From Pseudisothecium myosuroides (taxonomy: Eukaryota > Streptophyta > Bryopsida > Hypnales > Lembophyllaceae), in the NCBI GenBank assembly GCA_951799445.1, contig OX637288.1:31289288-31353287 (forward strand): DNA of 64,000 bases, given 5' to 3'. Below, in pieces: positions 1 through 12,733 of this stretch. The translations under genes and the position numbers were made by a program. The notes below the pieces were generated by a model. It had not been told where the DNA came from. It saw only the letters and a list, made by a program, of their open reading frames with translations, and ran no database searches. Numbering within the stretch: position 1 is the stretch's first letter; each line of letters opens with the position of its first letter.

Positions 1-53
1 TTAATGAATTTCCTTCTGTGGTTACCTTCATCTGAAAGGTGCATACATTGGCC

Positions 54-113
<60 letters not shown>

Positions 114-236
114 ATTTTTTTTTAAATTTTTAAATTGATTTTCTAATTTTAAAGTACTCCAGAAAAAATCATGAGTACTTGGTTGCAAAACGCAACAAGT
201 AGTACAAGTGTTTTGTGCAATCACCCAAATTACTTT
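1..236 (-). mobile_element. TTA-type MITE family 1, fragment cut by window edge
   Basis: This is the end of a non-coding repeat found again at 30605-31380, 54535-55242 and (interrupted) 22093-23733. Shared landmarks in order are the 'ggttaccttcat..aaggtg' block, a TA microsatellite (about 53-100), 'agtactccagaaaaaatcat', and the terminal motif acaagtgtttt.tgcaatcaccc ending near 224. It lies in the same orientation as the 30605 copy. No coding capacity is visible. Confidence 0.65.
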
Positions 237-1308
237 GTCTAGTAAGGTAGCTACATCCATAACCGTTACTGTACCCAAAACCATCACTTCTAAAATCTTG
301 AAAAATTTGTGGAAATAAATAGATGTGATTACAAGCATGTACTATATCTGAACATCAAACCCTAGTGTTGGTATTAGGTGCAATTGCAATTGGCTCTTTA
401 AAAATTCATAACTTATTCTCATAGTATCCAAATAATACATTCAGAAGTGCACATGTGTTATTTTTCTCTTGCTAATAGGATCCTACAATTTTCAAAATCT
501 TTATTAATAATAATCATGCTCAAAACCCTTATTTTGACGGTTATGGGTGCTGCTACCTTATGCATGGAATTAATTGAGGAAAATATTGACTGTTGGATTT
601 TTAGATTATAACAATTTTGGATGATCAACTTCATAGGCAAAAAATGCTGTTTGGGGGGAAGGAAAATTATAAGAAGATGAATAATGCTTTTTTACCTTCC
701 AAAAAAAATTATATTGGAATCTAAGTCAACTTTAGTATTTTTAATTTTAAAAAGTGAGAAATAGAAAACTCCTTCAAATTTGTATATGTTTTCAAATAGA
801 AGGAGTAGGAAGCCAAATTGGATCCTACAAAATTTACATATGCATCAATTTTTGAAATTTAACAATTGAGATTACTAGCAAATTGTATGGAACATCCTTA
901 ATTTTTTTTAATCATCCAAATTTTTGTATTTATAATCACGCTAGATTGAATCTTGTATTTTTATAATTGCTAAAAAAACAAATTTGAATTTTTTTTCTCC
1001 AGAACTAGTTTCTTTGTACATAATATAGACTAAAAGTGTCCAAGAAAATATATTTTTTCTATTCTAATATTCCTTTCATTGGAAAAAAATTATTTTTTCT
1101 CCTTTTTTCTATTAGACTACATTTCCTAAATAAAATTTTAAATAATTTCCACATTGAAATTTTGAAATTCAGAAAATGCAACAAGTATGTCAACTTGTTA
1201 CTCAATAAGATCCTACTTTACAAAATATTGAGATTTGTTTCACTCTACTGAGAATTTGGCATTGAAAATTTGAAATGGACACATTGTATCCTCTTAGTCC
1301 TTGAAGGA
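237..1308. other. AT-rich intergenic DNA, nothing recognised
   Basis: The stretch is AT-rich with poly-A/T runs. Short ORFs (for example 458-640 minus and 1036-1251 plus) have the Phe/Ile/Lys/Asn composition expected from random AT-rich sequence, so I do not call genes. Confidence 0.5.
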
Positions 1309-1568
1309 GGGTTGCTACTGTGTGAGCCTAGGAGCTCGTGAGCCCATCAGCCCATCAGCTTAGAAAACTATGCACCTATATTATAGGTGTCTATATTATA
1401 GAAACCTTCCATGATTATAGTGTAATTATGTTCAAAATACCTATATTATAGTTGTTTGTATTATAAGCACCTTCAATGGTTTTAAGATATCTACTTATTC
1501 ATATGCTCAAGGCTCACATGCTCACATTTTTATGCTCACATTTTTGTGCTCACATACTAGCATCGTTA
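1309..1568 (+). mobile_element. MULE-like MITE family 4, copy 1
   Basis: This ~260-bp non-coding repeat starts near ggttgctactgtgtgagc and ends with gctcacatactagc, giving an imperfect inverted terminus. The interior has repeated 'cctatattatag' and 'gctcacattttt' units. It is flanked by cttgaag on both sides (about 1300 and 1573), consistent with a 7-9 bp target duplication. The better-preserved relative at 52766-53012 has a 12-bp duplication. Confidence 0.6.
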
Positions 1569-3918
1569 ACTTGAAGAATAACTTACTATTGTGAACTAAA
1601 GTAGACGACCCATTCATGACCCACCCACCCCCATTCTGACACCATAAGGTGGTCTATTTCTGTGCAGCCAAGTAGAGCTGAGTAAATGATCACTTATGGC
1701 GCATTATGATTGGCTATAGGACTCTTGATTTTGCAACTAGCCTTTGGTCAGAGATAGGATGACCTACATTCCCAATATGGGACAAACAAAATCTTCACCT
1801 AGAAAATTCATGGTAATTTTGTTTTGGGAAATTAAATTGTGAAAAATTATAGAATCCTTCTGAAATCAATTTTTGTACACGGGGAAATTTTTCCACTCTA
1901 CATACCCGTGCTCAACTGGTCAGAAATGGGTGCAGAGTCACTTCATTTGCAATGCACTTGGAAAACAGTTTTGGGAGAGATGATACGACTATTGCAGGGG
2001 TACGTGATTCATGATTCAGTGAAGGTAGATGATAGTGCATTATTCCAAGCTACTCAATGGCAGCACAATGGAAGGTCAAGGATCAAAGCAACTTCAATAC
2101 CCTAATTATTCTTTTGAATTAGCATAGAGCTCCACACTATTTGGAGTTCGTTTCGAATTGTTATGCATGTCTGTCAATTATATTTTGCTTATACTCCGAG
2201 GAACTAGACATTTATGTAATTCGTAATTCTCTCGAACTCAATTTGCAATGAAATTCATGTTCGTTTGTCCTTCCAAAATGACAAACGAAAGAATTTAAGA
2301 GAAATCTGACTAGAAATCCATTGATTCAAATGCATCATTCAAAAACATCAAATAATTATACACCAATTGTGAGCTGCAAAATCTGGGAATGATGAAACAC
2401 AGATACAAGAATTTGCTATCCTGCGGTACGAGATATTCTTACAGCATTAGTTGAAGAGCCCGTGAGTCTGTGACACTGGTGCAGTGAATGAACTCCATCG
2501 TGCGATGTGTATTCATGTTAAGTATTCACTTTAAGTATGATTGACGACGGAGTTCCCAAACCATATTCACCACCAGCAATATTTCTTAAACAAATTCTAA
2601 AAAAGAAATTAAGGAGGAGGGGGAAGAGGAAGCGGAAGTGAGTGACAAAGTTTCTGTAAACCCAAAACAACTTGATGAAATGATAGTCATAGAAACGGCC
2701 AAAGAAAGTGACCTGAACGAATGGTCTGCACGTCTGTACCGAGCTTGGTGAAACTGGGACAGGTTTCCCAGCAGGTGAGCTAGGAGCTTAATGTCAGGTC
2801 TCGTAGATATTTCTACGTGGGAAGAACGTAGGATCTTACCACCAATTGATCAAATTTGCGAAATTTGAATTCTTATTTGGAATCAGAGACCTTGAAATTT
2901 GGTAGACGCGTTCATGAATCACAAAACAATGGGCCCAGTATAGGGACCAAGTTTTTACATTTATCCTCCTTTTATGCCCATGTGGTGTAAAATAACACGA
3001 TAATAAATGAGCTCTAGCCATGGGCATTCGAAGGGACTGAAATGGTTGTCTGGATTTATAAGATGGGGTTGCACGGTCTGTACCAACAGTAGTATGATCA
3101 CCTTGCTTGGCGAAGGCATCACAGGTGTTGCACTTGTAAAACATCCAATTCAGACATCCACATTCCACAAGGAAAGTTTATAAATTTCATTTGTAATTTG
3201 GTTTCATATGTCTGCAAATCTGTAGGCGCCAGGTACAGATATGATTTCTTATTGCAGTCACACTTCTTGAGGCCTGAAAGGCCATAAAAGGATTTCATTT
3301 GTTAAGTTTCCTAATTTTTACAATCATCAAGTTTTGGATGCAAATAGAAACTAATAGACAATAAGTAATTATTGATTTTCTTAAGTTGACCATCAATCAG
3401 ATGTGAGCTACACAATTGGGGCATCCTTAGAAATAAGATTGCCATGAAAGATTGTCACAAAAACATCATGTACAAAATTCACAAGGCTATTTTCATTTCT
3501 TCAAATCAGGTCGGGGCTTGACATCCGCTCTTGAAGTTGCCTTGCACTCTATTTTTGGCAGTTCACACTACTTTACATGATCACTCAAAACTAACTTTCA
3601 AGACATGATATTTTTTTTTTTTTTATCATGTACTGCTGACCTGAAATTTGGGAATCTAAATTTTCACTGGGGATCCAATTGTAAGATACTACAAACTAAT
3701 TCGAAAGGCAACCTAAAGAACTTGAAGAATGTACAAACTATCGGCTGTCAATTCCCAACTAGTGATCGTATAGCAACTCAATAATTAGAGTTTTTAATTT
3801 TTTTTGGATATGAAACAATAGATTTGAACAATCTGTGTATCAAATATTGAATTATACATGTTTGGATTTAGTCATTGTCGTGGAACTCGGATGGAAGAGA
3901 GTCGTCGTCAAATTGCAT
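1569..3918. other. 3' flank of the CCD gene, no supported gene
   Basis: ORFs of 88 codons (1839-2105 plus) and 110 codons (2836-3168 minus) exist, but neither resembles a family I know. The minus one could be an exon or UTR on the strand of the neighbouring CCD gene. No repeat termini were recognised. Part of the stretch just below 3919 should be the CCD 3' UTR. Confidence 0.35.
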
Positions 3919-6900
3919 TCAGGCCGCTTGTTGTTTTAGTTGCTCCTGGAGATGGACATAGAAATTCAAGTTAAGCTTACTTAATACCATTACACATTCA
4001 TTTAGAATAAGGCAAATCACATCTTAATGAAAGACACGTGTGCAATATTAAAAAAATAGGCAAAATTCTTTACGCTATGTGCAGTAATGTGGATCAAACC
4101 AAACTTATGTAAACCTTTTATTATCTGTAGCCATGAGATTTTACTAAATAGTCATTATTTTGGATCCATTTCTAGGAAAACGGAAGTAAAAGAATGAAAG
4201 CCAATGTACGCCAAACTAAACAGAAAAAAAGGGTGCAGTTGCAACAAACCTCAGACACGAAATGCGCATGAAACCCATGAGGAACTCGTCTTGGCAGTCT
4301 CACAACTGCCACCGGTTCCAACTCCATTGTCTTGGCATCAATGATAACCACTTCCGAAGTACTGAAACGGTATCAACAGCCATCAGACCTTGAATGTTAG
4401 TTGCTTGCATTCAACAGACTCTACAAAATGAAGAAACCATAGCTAATTCCTGATCAGCATACTGTTTTTTCAAGCCTCGCAGATCTACTATTCGTATTTG
4501 CAATTACAAAAGCTCATATTTGTTTTAAGCAGCGTAATTTCACGAAATTGGCATTTTCCAGACCCTTCTGGAGCATCAGATATACAGCATTTCAGAGCTA
4601 TGTGCACTTGAACACCATGATATTTACAGTGTGAAACATGCCATTGTAATGAATATGATTATCAGTTGAATTGGCATGTTCATGTTCAGTATTAGTTAGA
4701 AGGGCCAAAAATTGTGACATTCAAAAGCCCAGAGCTCTTAAGAAAACTATTAGGACATCCAGATGCGATGATAATGGGTTGGTCTACCTTACGATGAATT
4801 GGTGCACTTGAATATTAAATTTTTGGTGCTCTTGGAACGCGCCTATTTAATTAATACGGAGTATCACCGTTACTTGAATAATCATGTGGTTGAGGAAAGG
4901 CTGTGACTTACTCCGTGTTGACGTCGTGGACAAAGGAAATTAGGTATCCATCATCTTCCGGGACACCCACAGTGCCCGGATTGCGAGGAACAAAGATGGA
5001 GTCGCCACCAACCCGGCCTGGCCCATAATGAAACACTCCTGCAATGTTGCCTCCTGCTTTCAGTTCTCCGCTCATGGTTGGCTCCATGCTGAGGTCGTAC
5101 TTTACGACCCCAATGTTCTTGTCCTGCTCGTCAAACACTGCGAGGTATGTGTACCGGACTTTCCTGGAATCACCAAATGTTCGGATACAGACAGAAGATG
5201 TGAATCTGGAGCTTCATGTATCTACTAGCGCAATGCCCCTGTTGAAAAACAACAACTGGGAGATTGACACAACACTGGGAGTCTCTGAATCTCACAACAG
5301 CTTACAATGGTCGGTTTTAGAGTGTCAATATCTGACATTCAAGCACTCTCAAGTTCCTCGAGCTTTGAAAAACTAAGACTCTCATGTGCTTAGATGGTGT
5401 GTTTCACTTGGGACCATGGGTTTTTGAAGATGGCCAACGGAAACCTTGAGCTCTAAAATCTAGGAGGGGTATATATAGGAGGTCAGTTACGTCTGCTCTA
5501 GTTGTTGGTCAGACGATTCAAAATAGCTCCAGTTTTCATTTGCCTGATCCAGAAGTGCTGTGATTCCTCAGAATCACACAAAATCTAGATTCTGCAATCT
5601 TGATACTCTGGAAAATGCTATCGTGACAGTTATATATGACCACTTGAATCACTCACACAACTGCAAGAATTCCTATTAAGTAACATGAATAGCGACTTTT
5701 GCTGATTGCTGAATTGGTCTCACCTGCCAGTGTACTCTGGGTGGATTCTGGGGAAATCTGCTCGCAAGATGGAGAGTTGCTTCTGCTTCACTTCACCCGT
5801 CTTCAAGTTCATCCGAAATTCGTATCTGAAACTCAGAATGACAGTCATCTCAGTTAGTGTAACAACAATATAGTGAAATGTTACAATATTCCCTGCATTT
5901 GGAGCATGATGATGCAAGTTAAGAGTAATTAACTGATATAGACTAATCATGTTGCGAAATTCACAATCCAACAGGACAAGCAAGTGCTCTGGGGGGATAG
6001 GCTAGGGTAGGTGCTCACAATCTGGAACCGACACCCCAGGCCTTCTTTCCTTGGAACTTTTGAACTGGATTGAGGTCGATGTTGTCTTTGACGCAGGCTG
6101 TGAGAATGACTTCATCCTCCTCTTCCCACGCATTCACTGAAATAACAAGTCATAGCGGGTGAGAATGGGATTGCCAGGAGCCATCTCTGCAAAGATTGCA
6201 TCGTGCTGAGCTAATAAACCTCACATTTGTTTCGAATGGCAGATTACAGTAGTGAAACTGACGAAATTTTATTCGCCCAATTGTACCTCATATAAATCCA
6301 GTCCTAATTTCTAAACCTCTAGGCACTTGACAGGCACAATTTCAGGGCTCTGAAACATGCCACTAATAAGTCTTAAATGCGAGAGCAAGCCCCGTTTCAG
6401 AGTATTTTCAAGTCCAGTGATGTGCTAGGGTTAACGAGTATGGGCTGTAACAAGAAATTTGAATATCCTCCTGCTCGAAAGCAGCCGGCTGTTGAGTTGA
6501 CCTTACCAGTGTGAAAGACGTAACAGGAAGGAATTGTGAACCACCGAATTTGGTTCCCCTTGGTTGCATATCGTGGGAAAATTCCCAGACGAGATTCTTT
6601 TGTGGGGTCGAACTTGATAATGAAATCACCTTTTGCAAGACCCTGAGAGCACAAATTACAAAACACAATCCATTAGGGTTTCTTCATGTCAAATGTTGAA
6701 GCTACTTGTGAAGCATTAATTCGTTTTGACAACGAGCTCTGAAGTATTTACTGCTTGCGTTTTCATATTTGTTAAAACATTTGGAGAAAGTTTTGAGAGA
6801 TTGGCACTTTTCCCAGACATTCAAATGGAACCTCATATTTGAACCAGTTCAATCTATTTTTTTTGAGCTCTGTTCACTTGAATATCACAATGTGGGCACT

Positions 6901-9900
6901 CTGAAACAGCTCAGTGTCTTTATTTTGGCGGATACGACGTTTACTTTTCTTAGTAAAAGAATGCCTTGAATGAGCAGTAAATTCTTTTTTTGAAAAAAGG
7001 TACGGATCGAAGTCTGATGTTTTTGTACCCAGATATCGAGAAAGAGAGGTAGGTCCATGAAAATGGCGTAGTTCTCAGAGATGGCGAAGTCATGCATTAT
7101 GATAGGCCTTGCAATTGGGATTGGCACTGGCACTCCCACAACGCCATCCTTGGATAGAACACGGTAAATCAATTGCGGAGCAAACAGGTTGTACGTGAAT
7201 ATGAACATCTCCCCTGACAATTTCAAAGATGAAACAGAGATCAAACTCCAGTCACATAATAATGTTACTCAATTCACAACCTGGAATCAGTAGCCACATT
7301 GTAATGAAAATTAGCATCTCCCCAAGTATATTCCTAATAAAATTCGATTTGCTCACTAAATTTATAAAAGCTTCTGACGAAAAGGAAAGCGTATTTGGTG
7401 CAGTGTGAACCAGTACCTGTCACAGGGTCTATCTTTGGGTGCGCTGTGAATGGGTGCTTTAGTTTCTGCCCATAGTCCTCAATACCGACGGTCTCCAAGT
7501 CTCCGTTTTCCAGCACCTTTATGCTATCTGCAGATATTCTCGAACTGTTAGCATCCAAGCTGACTTATGAAGCAGCAGTTTGACATTCAAGGATGGTGGA
7601 TCTCGCACATCCTCATATCGATGAAGCAATTTTTTAATTTAATTATTATTGATGAAGAAGCTCACATTCTGTTTTTTATTTAGTCAATATATATGATTTC
7701 ATACTTTTTTTTGCATGATTATGAAAATTAATCAGGAAACAGAGAAATACGTCTACACCAGCATAAAAATTCATAGTATCAATTTATCTCAGATACAATT
7801 GATTTAAGGGTGACTGACATACATGGTTTATCACTCTCATCAAGCGCGAGAAGCTTCTTGTTATGGAAGACGAGCGCCGTGTTGCCTGCATCATCACATA
7901 TTCTTCTTAAGCAAGGATTGAAAGTACAGGTACACCTGAGCATTGAACGCATTCTGGCTCCTCAAATTCGCTGTAGAAAGGATTCCAGTCAACTAAATTT
8001 TGATTCACAAAATTGAAACTTATACAATCTAAATGAGACTTTATAATCTACACATGGCAGACAGACCCTTTGAAAAGAGCCAGGTTATAAGTAAAAACCA
8101 CTCCCTTCAGTTTCTGAAGACAATCGTCGTTCACCATTAATAAATACATTTTTATTTAGAGTATGAAGATTGATAACTCAAGTATGAACGTGAAAAAAGT
8201 GCATTTATAAGATCTTCCATAGCTAAGCATGATTGTCCTTTTTACGAATACAGAGCTCCAAGTATGACTTTTCTTGTGAGGACAAGCCATCAAGAGGTCA
8301 AAGAATAAATGCCAATTAGTTAAAGAGCGGAATCCCATGACTTTGGCCCTTAATGTCAGAGCGCGCGACATGTAAATGTCAAATTATCCGTCTGTCGCCT
8401 CAAATCATGCCAATTTAACGAAATTGACGCTGATAGCACTTGCTACCTATGGTCACAGGACACATAGTAGAATATTCAACCCCAACCGAATCTTTATTCA
8501 CGTGGGTTTGGAAAACCCTAATTTTTAATAATTTCATCACTTCTTTCTTCTGAAGCACGTAAAGCTGGAGAGGGTATCTTAGAACGAAATCCTTGTGATT
8601 CGCATAGATTGGGGAAAGGAGGCTCATATGAGGTGGAAATTAAACTTTCCGTTTGGGCAGCGGGCTAGCTGGTAAGTGGCCCTTGTCCACAAAAGTTTTA
8701 AGTTACGTGAGCTTCATACCTTTGCCTTCGCCATTGGAGAAATCCAACACGCCTAGCATCTTCCGAAGTACACCCACCGCAACTATAAAATACCCCAGCA
8801 TGCCCTTCATGTCTCCCACCTGCACCGACCAACGGACCAACAAAGATTGTACTGTACTAAGTCTCTGCATCAAGTTCGTTAAAGTGAAAGTCTTTGAAAA
8901 CATCTTTGTTTTTAGTAAAATAAAGGAAAATGTAGTCTGGGGACAGTCAGAAACGGAATTAATAGAATTGGATCAAATTGAAGATTCCGTGCGTTAGAAA
9001 TTTCTGATAAGCTGGCCTTCATTTTTTTAAAGACAAAGAAAATGTAGTTTAAGGACAATCAAGTTACTTAATAAATGGAATAAAACTGAAGATTCCGTGT
9101 GTTGGTAATTCTGATAAGTTGGTCATCATTACTTTGGTAAGATAGATTAAGGCTTCAGCTTCAGTCTCGCTAGAACATTGAATTTCAATATTACTTATTT
9201 ATACCTTTACGAATTTGGGGGCTCCGTAAAACTCCTCTTGTTCCAACCGAGAAGTTCGAACATATCGTGCGACATAGGTGGCCTTCCCATCTTTGATATT
9301 CAATCCATGAATCATGCCGTCCCCATCAAACCTGCAATAGCAATACCAATTCAAGAGATTGGAATTGGCATGTTCATAAAAATTGACAATTAAGCTCAGC
9401 TCTGGCTCTCTCTCATTCCAGCAGTTAGGACCACAGACTTCGGAGATGGTTTGTCAGAGTGTAAAGAAGAATCTAATTTTGGTAATTGTAGTGACATACA
9501 TGACGGGAAAATTGTTTCAAGGCTTTCATTCGAAAAATTTGTTTGTCTTTGGCAAGATTATTCTCTCACTGATAAGAACCTCAAATTCATCATAAAAGCG
9601 AAATTTTAAGAGATTGGAACTCTGTACGCGAATCTCTTAGCACTTGAATGTCACAGTTTTGGCACTCTGAAACATGCCAATTTAGCGAACTCGAATTTGA
9701 CCACTGAGGCACTGTTGGACTGATTGGCATATATTCCAAAGACTAGCATAACTGACGTTTGAGAAATTGACGGGGAAACAAACTACCAGTTAGAAGAACT
9801 TAAAACGAATTTCAGAATTACAATAATTTTCCCCTGCAAACAGATCGACCAGATCTAGACTTAATGCATTTCATACTTTATAATGAAATGGTCTGTCAGC

Positions 9901-11296
9901 CTATTTTCCCTGTCTTTACACAAGGTAGGAACTGGAGAAGAAAACATTGGGCACTGACTCAGGCGCTCGCAGTCTCATGGTTCAATCTTCCCAGAACCCC
10001 ATAATCTATATGGAACCCCATAATTCTAAGCGAAAACCAAATTCAAACTACTATAGAAATGATGTTGTCGACTGCCCCCGCACACCGCAATTAATTACCA
10101 GTGATATCCACCAACGGGCTCGAATTTCGGATTCGGACCAACTCGAAGAAATTCGCCGTTCATGCATGCCTGGTTTCACAGACAGATCCACAGAGCAACC
10201 ACTGTCAAATGAAGATTCAAATATTAATTGTCTCGAATAATTAACATCCCTTATAAATTAAAAAACAGTTACTCGATCGATCTATTTGCGCTACCACAAA
10301 TAAATGAAAAAAGGTGACGACCTGAGGAAACAGAGACTATCAGCCAGAGATGGAAGGGAGATTAGCAAGATCGTAATAATTGATCGATTTTTGTAAGTGA
10401 TCCTCTGAATTGTCTAGATCTCTGCATTTCCCTCGATCCCTAGAAATAAATGAAAAAAGGTGACGACCTAAGGAAACAGAGACTATCAGCCAGAAATGGA
10501 AGGGAAATTAGCAAGATAGTAATAATTGATCGATTTCATAATCAAGAGATCCTCTGAATTGTCTAGAACTCTGTATTTCCCTCGATCCCTCCTCGATCTG
10601 ATACCAGCCAGGTTCACCATTTTTAGCTCGATCTAGCAAAGGAAAACATTAAGTCTCGTTTCGATTGATGCGAATATTACACAGGAGAATTTCAAATTCA
10701 AATGTCCATCTATGCAACTTTTGAATTGTTTCACAATCAGTGTCCAGTGATGATAGATTAGGATACACTAGGAATCATGGAAGTTGGACACAGACATTGT
10801 CCAATTTCCATGCATAGACACAGAAGGACATTTGTGCAATTTTCATACTGGATTTCTCCTGACTGTAGTGAGCACGTACAGGAATGGAGCCAGTGATGGC
10901 AAGGTCCGACGTCGGAGCCATCTCCGAAACAGGGGCATAATTCTCCAGAAGAAGGTAACAAGCCTCCCTCTCGCGAGCCTCATTCCCACCCGCCCATTGC
11001 ATCACTTTCTTCTCCAGATGATCGCACAACGAAATCGCCCACTTCGTGTGCTTCCGTGTCGTCGAAATCAAGCTCTTCCCTGGCGTCGTCGGGGGCGTCG
11101 TCGACGTGGAAATGGCAACCACTGAAATTGCTCTCCTGCGAAACTCCGAAACTCTCACTGGCTTTGGCTGACATAATTTCCACTGGAGCTTCACGAACCC
11201 TGGCAGTTTTCGTAACTGCATGGACGACGACGAAGCTCCATCGGGTGCCAAATTGTAACCAGGACGAGTCAGGCTTACTGGAGTCATCATGGCCAT
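3919..11296 (-). CDS. CCD1: Carotenoid cleavage dioxygenase, CCD1-like, 13 exons, 606 aa
   Basis: This is a non-heme Fe(II) dioxygenase of the RPE65/CCD family. Family members cleave carotenoid or apocarotenoid double bonds to give volatile or signalling apocarotenoids. Exons (minus strand): 11296-10880, 10169-10099, 9331-9205, 8819-8720, 7885-7823, 7527-7417, 7213-7029, 6642-6507, 6136-6019, 5825-5724, 5163-4912, 4361-4250, 3945-3919. All junctions are GT-AG, phases are consistent, and the total is 1821 nt including TGA. The four iron-ligand histidines are present: H289 in FTAHPK, H337 in MHDFAI, H402 in VFHTVNAWEE, H592 in HGFHAHF. Other CCD blocks seen are [44 protein letters not shown] and [15 protein letters not shown]1 enzymes are usually about 540 aa and cytosolic. 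Here about 100 residues precede the usual start and are rich in S, T, R and K, which suggests a plastid transit peptide (inference). CCD1 is the nearest subfamily by wording; NCED/CCD4 are less likely. Confidence 0.93.
10298..10590. repeat. Tandem ~146-bp duplication inside CCD intron 1
   Basis: Two adjacent, nearly identical units start at about 10298 and 10444 (aaataaatgaaaaaaggtga). Both contain the 'ggaaacagagactatcagcc' block and end near 'ccctcgatccct'. The surrounding 10.2-12.1 kb is dense in GATC/CGATCG strings. A role in splicing or expression is unknown. Confidence 0.8.
10880..11296 (-). other. CCD exon 1 with putative plastid transit peptide
   Basis: The exon encodes residues 1-139. 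The start was chosen at 11296 (MAMMTPVSL..), the first ATG of the open frame. Roughly residues 1-85 are basic and Ser/Thr-rich with few acidic residues. The mature-looking domain begins near ENYAPVSEM. The donor is CCT|GTACGT at 10879, joining to the acceptor before 10169. If translation instead began at an internal Met, the protein would lose the extension. The exon is notably G+C-richer than its surroundings. Confidence 0.75.
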
Positions 11297-11481
11297 GATC
11301 GATCGATCTCCGATCCGGACTCTTCTGATCAGATCGATCTAACTCGAGACGGAGACACAGAAGTTAGACTGGATCGGAATCGATCTAGATCAAGCTGATC
11401 ATGCAGTTCTAGATCTAGAAACACCCGTAAGCAGCAATCGGCTGCATTTAATAATATTTCGTTAAAAAGCGGTGGCCATTA
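11297..11481. other. 5' flank of CCD, GATC-rich
   Basis: This is the presumed 5' UTR and core promoter side of the CCD gene. It contains many overlapping gatcgatc, agatct and gatctaga strings. I see no convincing TATA box, so no promoter is called. Confidence 0.4.
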
Positions 11482-11740
11482 GAGTTATTCGTAAAGTCCT
11501 CCCTAGTTTGGGCAGAACTTTTTCTGAAATTGAGAAGGCAACTATAGTTGAAGTGTCAAAAAATTTTGCAAGATACTTATGACACACAACCTCAAAAGTG
11601 GGGACCAAACTTTTTTAGGCACCATTTTGATGGAAAAATAAGTTTCATACCCACTTTTATTCCGACTTTTTTAACTCAACCGGCTTTTTCACAAAACTCA
11701 CGGGTTTAAACCCCAGTTTAGGGTACTTTACGAATAACTC
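11482..11740. mobile_element. MITE with GAGTTATTCGTAAAG ends
   Basis: The terminal inverted repeats match closely: GAGTTATTCGTAAAGT at 11482 and its reverse complement ending at 11740. TA flanks both ends (11480-11481 and 11741-11742). It is about 259 bp with no coding frame. It lies about 200 bp upstream of the CCD start codon, so it could contribute promoter sequence. Confidence 0.75.
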
Positions 11741-11742
11741 TA

Positions 11743-12618
11743 TTGATCCCAACCGTAAATGTTTGCAACTGACTCGACCGGCCGGAAGTACAGTACAGTG
11801 CATTGATTCAGTTTTAGACTAGTCAGAGCTAGATGCAGCAAGTGGCTACATATATACAATTATATGTATGGCCACTGATCGGATCCAGCTTAGAGCAGAG
11901 TTTTCGTACCAGCATGTTCGATCAAGATCTAATGGATCCAAATGTACGCAGACTCGAACGATCGCTACCCACCCTGGATCGGATCCCAGTAAGTTGCCGT
12001 AAGTTGGCATTATTCTGAGTCCTAGATCGGAATATAAATATATCTTGTTAATTACTTCGATCGACACTCAAAGTACTATTCAAGGCTTGCAATTCTACAG
12101 GCTGTTCAAACTTTTGGGCGAAGATTATGCAGCCTGGTTGCACGCTACCAGGACAAGAGCCGGACGTTGGGTTAATGCCAAGTTCGAGATGAGATTGGGT
12201 CGGCACAAGTTTGGAGGGACGTCAGGAAGGCACGGAAAGGCTGGAAGCTCTGATTGGTCCATCCATTGGTCCGATGGGCCCATCCTTGGTTCAACTGGCG
12301 AGTTGGTCCCCACCCTGCTCGCCAGTTGACATCCTTTCAGGAATGGGCTGAAAATGAGTGGAGTGATGTGTAAATCGCGTGCCTCCCATCATGTACCCAC
12401 GGGACCGGTCTGCCGTAATAGAGTAAACAATCGAGGGGCTTTAAGACTCTGACGTGTTGGAGTGGGCCATCAGGAGGGAGCCCAGGCGGAGGAATGCAGG
12501 CTGATTGCTTGCTTCAGTTGTTTGAGATGTTAGGCTCGTCAGCAGTCAACACCAACTACGCTGCTAATGAGGTTTAGCGTATCCTCACTGAGGTAGCCGA
12601 CCCATTTCCAACCACTTA
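11743..12618. other. Intergenic, no supported gene
   Basis: The stretch is less AT-rich than its surroundings. A 94-codon ORF at 12045-12329 (plus) and its reverse-strand shadow match nothing I know. The tail (12080-12330) has a higher G+C composition and could be a fragment of transposon coding sequence, but no motif supports this. Confidence 0.35.
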
Positions 12619-12730
12619 GAGCAGCCCCACTGCAACACGCTGAAGCAACACTTCAAAAGTTCGACACCATTGATAGTTCTTCTAATAATCAGGAAGATCA
12701 ATGCTTCAGCATGTTGTAGTGGGGCTGCTC
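12619..12730. mobile_element. Tourist/Harbinger-like MITE, 112 bp
   Basis: The terminal inverted repeat is about 28 bp, beginning GAGCAGCCCCACTGCAACA. The 3-bp direct duplication TTA lies at 12616-12618 and 12731-12733. A TTA duplication with GAGC ends is characteristic of PIF/Harbinger-derived Tourist MITEs. Confidence 0.88.
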
Positions 12731-12733
12731 TTA

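Noticed and set aside
10775..11298. Overlapping ORFs on both strands across the CCD 5' end (up to 113 codons on plus, 67 on minus)
   Set aside because: They are shadows of CCD exon 1 in other frames. The exon frame joins cleanly to the next exon and gives CCD sequence; the others do not.
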